The translations under genes and the position numbers were made by a program. This document shows positions 1-10,304 of a DNA stretch of 64,000 nt, piece after piece (position 1 is the first letter of the stretch; every line of letters begins with the position of its first letter). This DNA comes from Catonia carolina (lineage: Eukaryota > Arthropoda > Insecta > Hemiptera > Achilidae). The stretch lies in the NCBI GenBank assembly GCA_035578175.1, contig JAQMRL010000016.1, forward strand, positions 3,952,721 through 4,016,720, written 5' to 3'. The notes beneath the pieces were generated by a model. The model saw nothing but the letters and a program-made list of their open reading frames with translations, was not told the DNA's origin and made no database searches.

Positions 1-611
1 TCTATGTGAAGAAGTTCTTGTAAGGTGTTTAGATGTTGTGTTAGGAACTGCTCATTATATTCGACTGCATGTAATTCATCTGTAGTCGCAACAGAACAGC
101 ACCAGCTAAGGAAACGTCCGATGAAATCCAGCGTACGTCGTGAGCGGGATGGTTCAAGTCGTTCATTTTCATCTTGATTAAACAAAACGTGAGTTGTCGC
201 ATTATATAATTTATGAAGAGCATTTGGGAGTTGACACTGATGTTCTTGTTTCATTTGACATGTCGGTTGTTCTTCTTGAAGATCCACAGTAGACGATTGG
301 TTGATTAGGGTAAATAAAAATTGGGTAAAGTTGCGAAGAATCATAAATTCTGGAGTCTCAGGAGTACAAGATGAGTTGCTTTGGTTGAAGGTGCATGATG
401 GGAAAGGGATGACATGTTCTTGAGTAAAGTAAGATGTTGGGTTTGTTAAAGGGACGGTGTAAATCAAAGGGATTGAGGATTCGTAAATGAATGTATCCTG
501 GACGGGAAAAAGGTAAATCCCATGAAAAATGTGAATAGGAGTTGTTTTTACGAATTGGTCAATGCCTAGGAGTATATTGAGAAGGATGTAATGACGTAAT
601 TGAAGGGTCAT
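1..611 (-). CDS. env: Envelope-like glycoprotein of a Gypsy-type element, 5' part, cut by window edge
   Basis: The minus-strand frame is open from an ATG at 611 to the window edge, about 203 codons with no stop. The first ~20 residues are hydrophobic and look like a signal peptide. Several N-x-S/T sites and cysteines follow. Near codon 145-150 there is an R-S-R-R furin-type cleavage site, immediately followed by a hydrophobic, glycine-containing stretch and then a helical region with a Y-N-E-Q motif. That order (cleavage site, fusion-peptide-like segment, heptad-rich helix) is typical of the baculovirus-F-like Env proteins of insect errantiviruses. It lies on the same strand as the E0 gag and pol but 3.5 kb downstream of pol, so ownership by E0 is inferred. 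The C-terminal ectodomain and membrane anchor would lie outside the window. A TAG|C-like 3' splice site just upstream of the ATG would fit a spliced env transcript. Confidence 0.7.
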   Translation of the reverse strand, partial: MTLQLRHYILLNILLGIDQFVKTTPIHIFHGIYLFPVQDTFIYESSIPLIYTVPLTNPTSYFTQEHVIPFPSCTFNQSNSSCTPETPEFMILRNFTQFLFTLINQSSTVDLQEEQPTCQMKQEHQCQLPNALHKLYNATTHVLFNQDENERLEPSRSRRTLDFIGRFLSWCCSVATTDELHAVEYNEQFLTQHLNTLQELLHI

Positions 612-3600
612 GGTGAAGGAAGCTATGACAATAATTTGGGTGTGAGCGTACTATTTTACAATATTTCAGATTTCAATGACAAAAGTCTAGTTAAGCATAA
701 AGTGATTTTGAGTAAAACATTTTTTAAAATTTGTATTGATGTGAAATATAAATTGATATTTATAGAACTTTTTTTTTATAAATTAGTTAAATAAATTTAG
801 GTATACCTATATGTTTTTTTAACCTTGAAAATATTTGAACATTGATATTTTTTTAGAAAGACCAATTTTTTAATCAGTAAAACTTTAAATATATAATTTT
901 TTTAAGTAGATTACTTGATTATGAGAAATAAATGTAAAAGAGATGTTTTTGTAATTTGAATATAAAAAAAGATTCGGAACGCGGCCTAATATAGAAATCA
1001 AATCTAAATTTTGTTTGTAAAACGAATTATTTTGTATTTGGTGTTTTTAATGTAAGAAGTAATTAAAATTAAATGCTTAAAATCTAAATTATACTAATAG
1101 AATAAAATCACCAGCTACACATTTGTTAACACAGACTTTAGTAAAAGTTTAGCAGCGAAAATCGAGATAAATTGAATTTACGTTGTGTTTACTTTTTAAC
1201 ATAACATATTGTTAATGCACTTAAAATTTTCATGAAAACTATTAATCACTTTTGCGGAATGATGATTTCAAGTTTATGTAGTATGAATATGATTTCGAGA
1301 AATTTATAAAAAACCTGTTTGTCGAGAATCGTAGATTTTGGTAGGTCACAGTATATGATGAAGGAAGCTGTCTAAACGGTGTTACTAGGAGTCCGGGTTC
1401 GTCCGAATGTGTAGGTGGCTCTCGCCCAATAACTGGCTGCTACAATCTAATGTAAATGATCTGCGTTGACAGGAACCTCTGGCTACTCTAGGATGCGCAA
1501 TCTGTCATTAACAAAATATAAGCTTTTAAGTACACATATATAAAAGAAATTGCAGGTTATAGACATAAGAGGGTAAAAGTAAAAGTTTAATAAAAGAAGG
1601 TAAAAGTAATTGTAATTGATATATCATAAGGTGAAAAGAAATAATTTAGGGGTCGAGAAAAAAAAATTAAGTTAATCGTGAGAAAAATTACTAAGTCATA
1701 GCGAAGTTATATTGTGAGTAAAACATAAACCTAAAATTAAAATCATGAGTAAAGTTCTTAACATAAATGAAAACTGAAAATCATACTATAGAATAAACTA
1801 AGACGCGAACGGAATGCATCTAGTTAACAGTTCTTAATTGCACTTAAGAACAGGCCTGCAAGATAACTCCATGGTACCACCATGAATTAGACAATCATGC
1901 AGTAAAATAAATAAAATCATAAAATTCATCAGAGTAAGCTTAAATCTAAAATGTCAAAATATCATCCTTAACCTAAAATTGAAACTGCAGAGTAAAAATT
2001 AAATATTAAAAACTATGTGCTGAAAATTGCACATATAACAGCTTCTGGTTAGGTCCCAGAAACAGAAGGTACAGAATGCAGTCTATAGCATCGCCATAGA
2101 GTAGATAACCCTGTACTTAGTAAGATAATAAAAATATAATAATGTAAACGGCATATACTTAAATCTAAAATTGAGTTCTTCTGAAAAGTATTAATTATCA
2201 TTTCCTTAACCTAGTAAATGTAATATTCTTGTAACTTATAGTCTAATCATCATTGTAGCATAAATATAAAATGCAGAATTAATTAATAAAACAGTAATAA
2301 AATTGGAATTATAGAAAAGTTAATTATCTCACGACAAAATTCAATAAATAATAATTAAAACATCATGACAAAACTTGAATAGAATAATCTAAGTGTTGAA
2401 CTAAAGAAAAGTAAATAAACCCCTAAAATAGTTATAATGGAAAGAAAATAACAGAAAATAGGATAAATTACTACGAAGATTTTGTGTTGGATTCACATGT
2501 GCTCCTGGTGCTAAATCTAAGAAAAATGTGAGAACAAAAATAAATAATAAAAATGAAGCAATTGAGGTTAGAAGATGACTGAAATTTTTGAAAAAAATTA
2601 AAGTAAAACATGACTCTTTGGGAACATTAGCTCTGGACAAGGGACAGAATAAAAGAGTAAAGAAACCAAAAATAAGAAATGAAAATGGACACATGGTCGG
2701 GCAGTTTGGAAAATCACAAAAAAAAAAGATAGCTTGGAAAAATGGCCAGCAGAACGTCCCCTGATTCGTACCCTCACAAACACACGCGCAATCACACAAT
2801 CAGATACAGCCAACATTCATTTGCATTCATCCATCACACGCAGTCTAGATTAAACAGAAAATCCCATCCCCTGACTCAAATACCTCCCTTTTCGAAGAGT
2901 CACAGCGACAAGGTAGGCAAGGGGAAAAGATTCTAAGTCCAATCAAGGTGGGATAATCAGCTGTCATCAGAAAAATAAGAATGGCAAGAGAAGAGGTCCA
3001 TATGGGTGGCTAATCCATTACGACACAAACCAAACAATTAAGGGTCCTAAAGAGCTGCTACCCAGAAAGCAATACAGAAGAAAACAACGATAAAAAAAAT
3101 TTGGCATTGAAGACCAAGTGAAAATGTAAGTAAAAATCAACGGAAATTACTAGAAGAAATACTGAAGACGGCAAAACCTAGAAATTAAACTGGAAAAAGC
3201 GTGTGGACAGACTTTAGAATAAAAAATTAACATAAAACTACTTGGAGCACCCAGGGAAACATCCATAAATCCAACAAAAATCTGAATATTGTTTTAAGAA
3301 GTAGAACTGAGCTTGTAAATTATGTGAAAAAAAATTAAATAAATAAATACTACTACGTTCGATAAATATAATAAGTATGGATAAACTGCAAATGTTTTCA
3401 GATATAATTGTAATTTACTAATAGAAAATCATAAGTAATTTGTAAATAAATGTCATAATAGTGGAAGTAGTGAATAAACATAAAGATGACTAATAAATCG
3501 AATAAATAATTGAAGTAAAATGATGCATTGAAAAAGATATTAATAAATTAAATTAACTACAAACAAATTAAAACTGAGTAGCCAAAATTGTCCAACGCAA

Positions 3601-4158
3601 AATATATTAATCCTAATGATGTGCTAAATTTGTAATAAAATAATAAATCCTAAGTAATTTTACCATTATTTGACGTGCAAGATATTTAAGTAAACCCCAA
3701 AATGTCATGTAACTAAAATCTAATGAAGCCACAAAATTACCTTAGTAAACAACTGTGAAACATTTTCTGTTAAGAACTGGTTTGTTTAAAAAAAATTTCA
3801 GAGTAATTATTAATGACACCAAATAAAATAAAATATGTAGTTAATGATAGAAGAAAAATAATTTTTATGTAATAATAATATTTTGGAAGAATCTCAAAAA
3901 TTTAATGCAGATAATTAAAATTGAAAATTAGATTTATTATTTAATTAATAACTACAGTTCATAACAGCCTGTATATTTCACAACTATTTGAATAAGGTTC
4001 TAACTAAATTATGTACAAGGTTAATAAAAATGTTTAACCACAATAAGTCGATGAAGTATTAACCTGAAAAGTAAATGTGATATGATATGAAATGTGAAAT
4101 TATTAAAATGATTAGTGTAGTCAAAGGTGTTGATACATGATACAAACAATGTATCCAG
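612..4158. other. Non-coding gap between E0 pol and env
   Basis: This stretch is A-rich on the plus strand and T-rich on the E0 coding strand. Stops are frequent in all frames and I recognise no coding similarity in the short ORFs. A less biased segment lies near 1.35-1.51 kb. I see no LTR pair, no clear polypurine tract and no terminal repeats that would mark an insertion. It may be an untranslated part of E0 or an unrelated insertion between pol and env. Confidence 0.5.
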
Positions 4159-7100
4159 TTAGTTATGAGACACTCCAGGTTGGTCATTTCGTTGGATGAA
4201 TTTCTTTAGTCTGCTGACGTGTATTATTTGTGGAGTTAGTTTTCCATAGCGTTCAATGATAACCTCGTAGTTTAAGGAACTAATAACCTTTGAAATGGTG
4301 TAAGGGCCTCGAAAATTAGAAGATAACTTAGGTGATTTACCTGGTGCAGTTTGAGGGAAGAAAACTAGAACTTTATCATCTACATTGAAAGTGACATGTT
4401 GATGAGATTTATCATGGTATTGTTTTTGATATGCTTGAGCTTTTGATAAAATTTCGGGTAAATTATTACGAACTTCCTGGAGAATTTTCAGTTGGTCAAG
4501 AAGGTCAACATCATTTTCCGTGTCAATGAGAGGTAGATCAAAGGGTGACAAGGGGTTATAACCATGTAGAAGGTAAAAAGGAGAGAATCCTAATGATTTT
4601 TGAACAGAAATATTATAAGAAAATACAACAGGTTGAATAAATTTGTGCCAATTAGATTGATTGTCATTTACGTAAAATTTTAACATCTGAAGAATTGTCG
4701 AATTGAAACGTTCGGTGACTCCAGTTGTTTGTGGTCTGTAGGGTGAACTCGTGTGGTGATCAATTCCCATTTGAAGGCAAAGATGCTTAATCGTGGAATT
4801 TATGAAGTGAGTTCCTTGATCGGTTTGAATTGTTTTTGCACAACCATATTGTAAAAACAGCTTGTATAAGAAGTTAGCAACAGCATTTGCGTTATTAAGA
4901 ACTGTAGGGGTCGCCATAGCAAAACGAGTTGTGGAATCAAGGGCAATAAGAATATATTGGAAATTACCAGATGTTTTTGGCAGTGGACCCAGAAAATCAA
5001 GGACTATTTTTGTAAACGGAGTGGAAGTAATTTTTATAGGGTGAAGGAGACCAAATTTCTTAGTTCTAGGAACCTTAATAATTTGACACTTATGGCAAGA
5101 TTTAACATACGAAGTAACATCTTTTGACATAGTCGGCCAGAAATATTTAGTAGAAATTTTAGATAAGGTTTTCTGAATCCCAAGATGGGCACCTGACATG
5201 TGTGAATCGTGGTATGTTTTGATGACATCTGGAATTAGTACAGAAGGTAAGACGAGACGCAAAGTAGTAGATCGATCATGAAAAAGTTTGAAGTAAACGA
5301 GGTCATTATGAAGTGTGTATCTACGTGACATACGGGTAAATTGAGGAGAAGCTTCCGGTGAAGACACAAGAGCATAATAGATTTTACTAATGAGTTCATC
5401 TTGTTTTTGGAGGAGGTTTATGTCAAGTTTAGGAGTAATAGGGTCTTGATCTGTGCTAGAAGTTAGTTGGAAAACACTGGAAGAAGTAGGGAATTGTTGC
5501 TCTGAAGGCAAAAGAAGTGTAGGATCAGTCGGGAAATTGTCGAATGAAGAATCGATAGAAGCATTTATAGAAGAGGTAGATTGAGTTGTATCTGGAGAGA
5601 GTCGGGAATTTACAAGGTCAATTGAATGTTCAACAGGAATATCTAATGGAGCCCGGGATAAAGCGTCGGGCACGTTCAGAAACTTGCCAGGGATATGTTT
5701 GATTTTGTACGAATATTCAGAAAGTTGAAGGAGAAGTTTACTTAGTCTGGAGCCTGGATCTTTTAGGTTTTTGACATACTGGAGTGCGGAGTGATCAGTA
5801 ATAATTGTAAATTCTCTACCATATAAGAAGTGACGGAAGTGATTTACAGAATACACAATTGCTAGAAATTCAATTTGAGAAACTGTCCAGTTAGCTTCAT
5901 TCGAAGTAAGACGTCGAGATACAAAAGCGACAGGCTTCATTTCATTGTTTTCGTTTCTCTGACAGAGGCAACCGGCAATACCAATACGAGAAGCATCACA
6001 GAAGAGGAATGTCGGTCTATCTTCTTTGAAATATTCCAAAATTGGAGGGTTGACAATGAGATTTTTAAGAGTTTGAAAAGCTTGCTCATGATCGTTAGTC
6101 CATATAAATTTTTGATCTGCACGGGTAAGTTGTGTTAGTGGAAAAGCGATGTTCGTGAAGTTGCGAATAAATTTTCTATAGAAACCAACCATTCCTAGAA
6201 AGCTACGGACCTGTTTTACTTTAGTCGGGGTCGGAAATTTAGTAATAGCTTCTACATTCTGAGGAAGGGGTGAAATACCTTCATTGGAAATTTTATGCCC
6301 GAGAATTTTGACGGATTTATAGAAAAACTTACATTTTTCGGGTTTAAGTTTTAATGAAGCAGAACGTAGTCTAGAAAAAACTTCTTTGAGAACATCCAAA
6401 CATTTGTTAAAAGAATCAGCATGAACATACAAATCGTCTATGTAAAAATTTAAATTCTTAAATAATAAATCTGATAGCAAAAACGTCATATTTCTGTTAA
6501 ATGCGGAAGGGCTAACAGCGAGTCCCATCGGTAGACGTTTGAAACCATAAAGTCCGGAGGGTGTAATAAATGCAGTAATCGGAATGCTTTCATTAGCGAT
6601 GCGCTGAGTAAAAAATGCCTGAGAAATATCCATTGTTGAGAAAAATTGAGAACCCCCGAAGGATTCTAAAATCGTGTTTGGGTTAGGAAGGGGAAACTTA
6701 TCATGAATAATTTTTTTATTGATTTTCCGATAATCAACCACGAGGCGTGAAGAACCATCGGGTTTATGTACGAGGAAAGCAGGACTAGCATAGGGTGACT
6801 TGATATCCATAATTACATCAGAAGCCTTAAGTTTATCTATGATTTTGTTAAGTTCAGATAATTCGAACGAAGAAAATTTGTAAGGACTGTTGAAAACAGC
6901 ATCCTGATCTATCAGTTTAATATGAACGGGTGGTAATTTAGCCTCAGGCAAATCAAATTCGTCTTTAGAGAAAATATCTTCAAATTCAGAAATTAAAGAA
7001 GTTACGGCAGTATATTGGCTTTGAGATAGCTCAGGGTTGATGTCAATTTGTTTGCCATGAACAAAAATTGGTTCGTGGGAGTTCGTGGAGGAAGTGGAGT

Positions 7101-8856
7101 CATTAACCTGTAATACAGGGGCATGGACAGTCGGATCAGAGTAGTTGTCCAAGGAGAGAAGCTGAGAAGTCGAGAACGATGAAGAAAATTTTAAGTCTGA
7201 AGTATGGGTGGAGTTGACAAAGCAATCATAATGGGGTGAAAAGAACTGAACATCATCTGAAATATTATATAGGAAATATTCATTGGGTTTTCCAGTAGGA
7301 ATAATTGGAAGGTTATCAGAAGCGAAAGATACAATATGAGATAAATCAGATGCAAGCAGACGATGGACTGAATGGGGCTGGAGTAGAGTACTATACAAAA
7401 GAAAATTATGGTCAGGCCTAGCCAGGGTCGATAATTGATGTGAAGTTTGCAGGTTATGTAACCACTTTTTGTTGAAATTTATGTTAAAACATTTACCGTT
7501 TTTAAAGAAAGACACTTGGTTCGCCGTGAAATCTAGGACGATACCGAATTTAACAAAGAATTCATTTCCCAGTAGAAGTTGACAACTAAGACCTTTGACA
7601 ACATACAACTTGTGAGAAAATGGAATGTTTGAAATAGAAAAACATAAATTAACGGATCCTAAGACATCTAAGTTAGAACCGTTAGCAGCAGTGAGAACAA
7701 TATGTGAACATGGAGTAATTGCAGATGAAGAAACTAAGTCAGCATTACAAATAGAAATATTGGAACCGGTGTCTAAAATAATTGGAACAGATTCATTATT
7801 GAGGGATCCAATGACAGTGAGTGCCAAAGTAGAAACTCGAGATGGATCATCTAAATTCATAACAGGCTGAGAGACATTTGAAAGGTTAGGTTGTTGCGCC
7901 GTAGAAGTATTATGTACCTTTGTGTGACCTACATGGTCAGAAGTAAATTTTATGAGAGATTCCAAGTGATTTAAACCACAAATATCACGAGCAACCACAC
8001 TAAGGGGTAAATTGTGAACAAAGCACTTTAAAACATCGGAAATCTGAGATTTAGTGATGAACGAGAATTTAAATTGTTCTGAATTGATACCTACAAGCGT
8101 ATGGTATTTGAAAATGTAGACAAAAGATCTAATGAAATTTCCAATGACTATCAGACTTGAATCGTACAAGGTAGTGGCTTTTCTGGTCATTATGAAAAAT
8201 GTAGAAAAACATTTGAGATTACAAAGATTTAGAATGGCAGAACATAAGCGTTTTGTCAGAGAGAAATTCCTACCCTTGAAAGAGTCAGAAATAAAGATTT
8301 GTTTTGCCTTAACATCAATAATAAGCAGGGACCAATGTGTAGATTGAGAATTAGAAATTTGGTATAATGGAATAAAAATAAATTGAACTGTTTTGAAGTC
8401 CGAAACAAAATTGTCAGGAAGTACTGAAAAACTAGTTTCATCAGATAAATTAATTGGTTTATAAATAGCATAAGAAAAATTTACAACATGTAAAAATTGG
8501 TTTCCTATAGTCTGGAAAACTAGATTAACCTGTTCACCGGATAATTGAGAAGTGTCTGAAGGACACAAATAGTCAGGAAGACGTAAGTCTGAAATTTGAA
8601 GGGAGAAAATTTGCGAAATCAAAGATGAGTTACAGACTTCAGGAGAATGAAGGCATACATTAAAGGAATCGCAGAATTGGGCATCAAGCACAGGAGAGCT
8701 GGATTCTATCATTGAAGTAGACGAGTCATTTGAAAAATTTAAATTGACGAGTTTGAAATGGTTTGAATGTTGACGAGGAGAAAAATTATTAATGTTGATT
8801 GAATTTACAGACGTTAATTGGGGTGAGACCTTACATTGGTCTCTAACGCTTACATG
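4159..8856 (-). CDS. pol: Pol polyprotein of Gypsy element E0, with N-terminal Ulp1/C48-like domain
   Basis: The first ATG is at 8712 (1517 aa), but the frame is open back to 8856, where a slippery site links it to gag, so Pol is probably made by -1 frameshifting. Numbering from the ATG: residues ~105-200 resemble an Ulp1/C48 cysteine protease (FIFIPL, then H126-W127, D143-S-F), but the expected D-C-G is D184-S-S, so the nucleophile is missing. The retropepsin D-T-G is at 314-316. Reverse transcriptase follows, with F-Y-I-D-D near 757, then RNase H (FCDAS). Integrase has an HHCC zinc-binding region near 1167-1210 and a D,D,E triad near 1236, 1299 and 1336. A C-terminal GPY-type module lies near residue 1470. 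The frame is intact, so the copy may be young. Order Gag-PR-RT-RH-IN is Ty3/Gypsy. Confidence 0.93.
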   Translation of the reverse strand, partial: HVSVRDQCKVSPQLTSVNSININNFSPRQHSNHFKLVNLNFSNDSSTSMIESSSPVLDAQFCDSFNVCLHSPEVCNSSLISQIFSLQISDLRLPDYLCPSDTSQLSGEQVNLVFQTIGNQFLHVVNFSYAIYKPINLSDETSFSVLPDNFVSDFKTVQFIFIPLYQISNSQSTHWSLLIIDVKAKQIFISDSFKGRNFSLTKRLCSAILNLCNLKCFSTFFIMTRKATTLYDSSLIVIGNFIRSFVYIFKYHTLVGINSEQFKFSFITKSQISDVLKCFVHNLPLSVVARDICGLNHLESLIKFTSDHVGHTKVHNTSTAQQPNLSNVSQPVMNLDDPSRVSTLALTVIGSLNNESVPIILDTGSNISICNADLVSSSAITPCSHIVLTAANGSNLDVLGSVNLCFSISNIPFSHKLYVVKGLSCQLLLGNEFFVKFGIVLDFTANQVSFFKNGKCFNINFNKKWLHNLQTSHQLSTLARPDHNFLLYSTLLQPHSVHRLLASDLSHIVSFASDNLPIIPTGKPNEYFLYNISDDVQFFSPHYDCFVNSTHTSDLKFSSSFSTSQLLSLDNYSDPTVHAPVLQVNDSTSSTNSHEPIFVHGKQIDINPELSQSQYTAVTSLISEFEDIFSKDEFDLPEAKLPPVHIKLIDQDAVFNSPYKFSSFELSELNKIIDKLKASDVIMDIKSPYASPAFLVHKPDGSSRLVVDYRKINKKIIHDKFPLPNPNTILESFGGSQFFSTMDISQAFFTQRIANESIPITAFITPSGLYGFKRLPMGLAVSPSAFNRNMTFLLSDLLFKNLNFYIDDLYVHADSFNKCLDVLKEVFSRLRSASLKLKPEKCKFFYKSVKILGHKISNEGISPLPQNVEAITKFPTPTKVKQVRSFLGMVGFYRKFIRNFTNIAFPLTQLTRADQKFIWTNDHEQAFQTLKNLIVNPPILEYFKEDRPTFLFCDASRIGIAGCLCQRNENNEMKPVAFVSRRLTSNEANWTVSQIEFLAIVYSVNHFRHFLYGREFTIITDHSALQYVKNLKDPGSRLSKLLLQLSEYSYKIKHIPGKFLNVPDALSRAPLDIPVEHSIDLVNSRLSPDTTQSTSSINASIDSSFDNFPTDPTLLLPSEQQFPTSSSVFQLTSSTDQDPITPKLDINLLQKQDELISKIYYALVSSPEASPQFTRMSRRYTLHNDLVYFKLFHDRSTTLRLVLPSVLIPDVIKTYHDSHMSGAHLGIQKTLSKISTKYFWPTMSKDVTSYVKSCHKCQIIKVPRTKKFGLLHPIKITSTPFTKIVLDFLGPLPKTSGNFQYILIALDSTTRFAMATPTVLNNANAVANFLYKLFLQYGCAKTIQTDQGTHFINSTIKHLCLQMGIDHHTSSPYRPQTTGVTERFNSTILQMLKFYVNDNQSNWHKFIQPVVFSYNISVQKSLGFSPFYLLHGYNPLSPFDLPLIDTENDVDLLDQLKILQEVRNNLPEILSKAQAYQKQYHDKSHQHVTFNVDDKVLVFFPQTAPGKSPKLSSNFRGPYTISKVISSLNYEVIIERYGKLTPQIIHVSRLKKFIQRNDQPGVSHN

Positions 8857-10304
8857 TTTTTTGAAGGGTGATTATTGAATTTGCAGTGACTAGTGGAATG
8901 GCCTGATTTATTACAAATATGACAAAAATAATTTGGCTTATTATGTACTGAAGTATTTGGTTGATGAAATCTGACAGGAGCCATAACATGAGGTTTAGGC
9001 GGAACGCCAGTGGTTGGGGCAAAAGTTGTAAAGCCTGGAGGACAGAAGACGGGGTATTGTGGTTGGAAAATCTGGAAATATTGAGATGGGTCGGCAGATG
9101 GTTGCTGAAATTTTTGATTAGGCCTATTATTTTGGAAGGAATTCTTGAAACCTTGTTTACCATGAAAGGCTTGAGTAGATGATACATAAGTATTGGGTGC
9201 AAATGGTCGAGGAGGAAGGTTATTTGAAGACTGGGGTTTGGCACTAATTGGAGGTGCCGAATTAGACTGGTTATTGGAAGAGGCATGCGTTATAGAGCGT
9301 AGATAATTTTGTTGATTAGGTTGACTTTGACATGAAGAAAAACGTTTATCATTGGCTTGAAAATTAACAGCGTGTACGGGTTGAGAAGAAGAGCATGATG
9401 GTGCTTCTATGGGAGTGGATAAACGAAATTCTAATAGATTTTTGGATTCCTGATATTTCTTTATATTTGCTAACAGTTTGTCTAAAGTTGAATTATCAGA
9501 AAGTGATATTTTGTCCAAGATTGAAGGAAGTAATCCTCTTAAGACATATTTACAGATTCTATTTTCTGGCATGTTTGGATCTAATTTTGAACAAAGGTGC
9601 ATAACATCTGCTATAAATGCTGAAGTGGATTCAGAAATATTTTGGCGTTTATTGAAAAGAGAGATTTCCAAGAGGTCTGTGTCATTGTCTAATCGGAAAT
9701 GTTTAAGAAATTCATTTTTTATAAATGAGTATGTTAAGTGTTCTTCAGCGAAGCGAATTTTTAGGTCTTCAAAAAAATCTAAAGCAGTATCACGTAAATA
9801 TAGAGGAAGAAATTGACACTTGAATTTGTCATCCCAGAAGTTAACTGTAGCTGCGCGTTCATAGTCCTTAAAGAAATTTTGCACATTTTCATTACATTTA
9901 GCGTGAAAAATTGATGGAGCAAAGAAAGGTAGTTTAGGTTTTTGTGTAATTGGGTGAGGAGTACCATCCATGTCTGAAGGAAGTGAAAGATCAGTCTGAG
10001 TAGAGATAGAATTCGATGGGTATAGGAACTTAAGTGATAAAGCAGTCTTAAGGTCGACTAAATCTGGATATGTTTGGAGTAATTCAGAAGGAATCGTAGC
10101 GTGTTCAATGAGATAATTAAGAGCTTGATCCCTAGCTTCCTGAATGCAGTCAGGAGATTTAAAATAATGTTTTCGGAGACGAAGGACGCCTCTAAGATAA
10201 TCAAGATCAGCGTTAGGCGGGATAAAAATTTGATGTTCTCTAGCCAAAGTTTTAGCCTGGTCTAAATTAAGAGATTTTACAACAATGGATCTAAGATCGG
10301 TCAT
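8850..10304 (-). CDS. gag: Gag polyprotein of Gypsy element E0
   Basis: This ORF encodes the structural protein of the E0 retroelement particle, 484 aa from the ATG at 10304. The frame is open 13 codons further upstream but without an ATG. The middle (roughly residues 130-280) has the tryptophan/phenylalanine-bearing helical pattern of retrotransposon capsid domains. A Ser/Gln/Pro/Asn-rich linker follows, and a single CCHC zinc knuckle (CHICNKSGHSTSHC) sits close to the C-terminus. The gene is directly upstream of pol, which is in the -1 frame. The stop codon lies two codons after an A-AAA-AAC heptamer. No frame damage is visible. Confidence 0.9.
   Translation of the reverse strand: MTDLRSIVVKSLNLDQAKTLAREHQIFIPPNADLDYLRGVLRLRKHYFKSPDCIQEARDQALNYLIEHATIPSELLQTYPDLVDLKTALSLKFLYPSNSISTQTDLSLPSDMDGTPHPITQKPKLPFFAPSIFHAKCNENVQNFFKDYERAATVNFWDDKFKCQFLPLYLRDTALDFFEDLKIRFAEEHLTYSFIKNEFLKHFRLDNDTDLLEISLFNKRQNISESTSAFIADVMHLCSKLDPNMPENRICKYVLRGLLPSILDKISLSDNSTLDKLLANIKKYQESKNLLEFRLSTPIEAPSCSSSQPVHAVNFQANDKRFSSCQSQPNQQNYLRSITHASSNNQSNSAPPISAKPQSSNNLPPRPFAPNTYVSSTQAFHGKQGFKNSFQNNRPNQKFQQPSADPSQYFQIFQPQYPVFCPPGFTTFAPTTGVPPKPHVMAPVRFHQPNTSVHNKPNYFCHICNKSGHSTSHCKFNNHPSKNM
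8856..8862 (-). promoter_or_regulatory. Candidate -1 ribosomal frameshift site of E0
   Basis: On the minus strand the heptamer A-AAA-AAC is in exactly the phase needed for slippage (gag codons TCA AAA AAC ATG TAA). A one-base backward slip enters the pol frame, which is open from this point through the Pol start. The heptamer matches the X-XXY-YYZ consensus. A downstream stimulatory stem or pseudoknot was not modelled. Confidence 0.75.
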
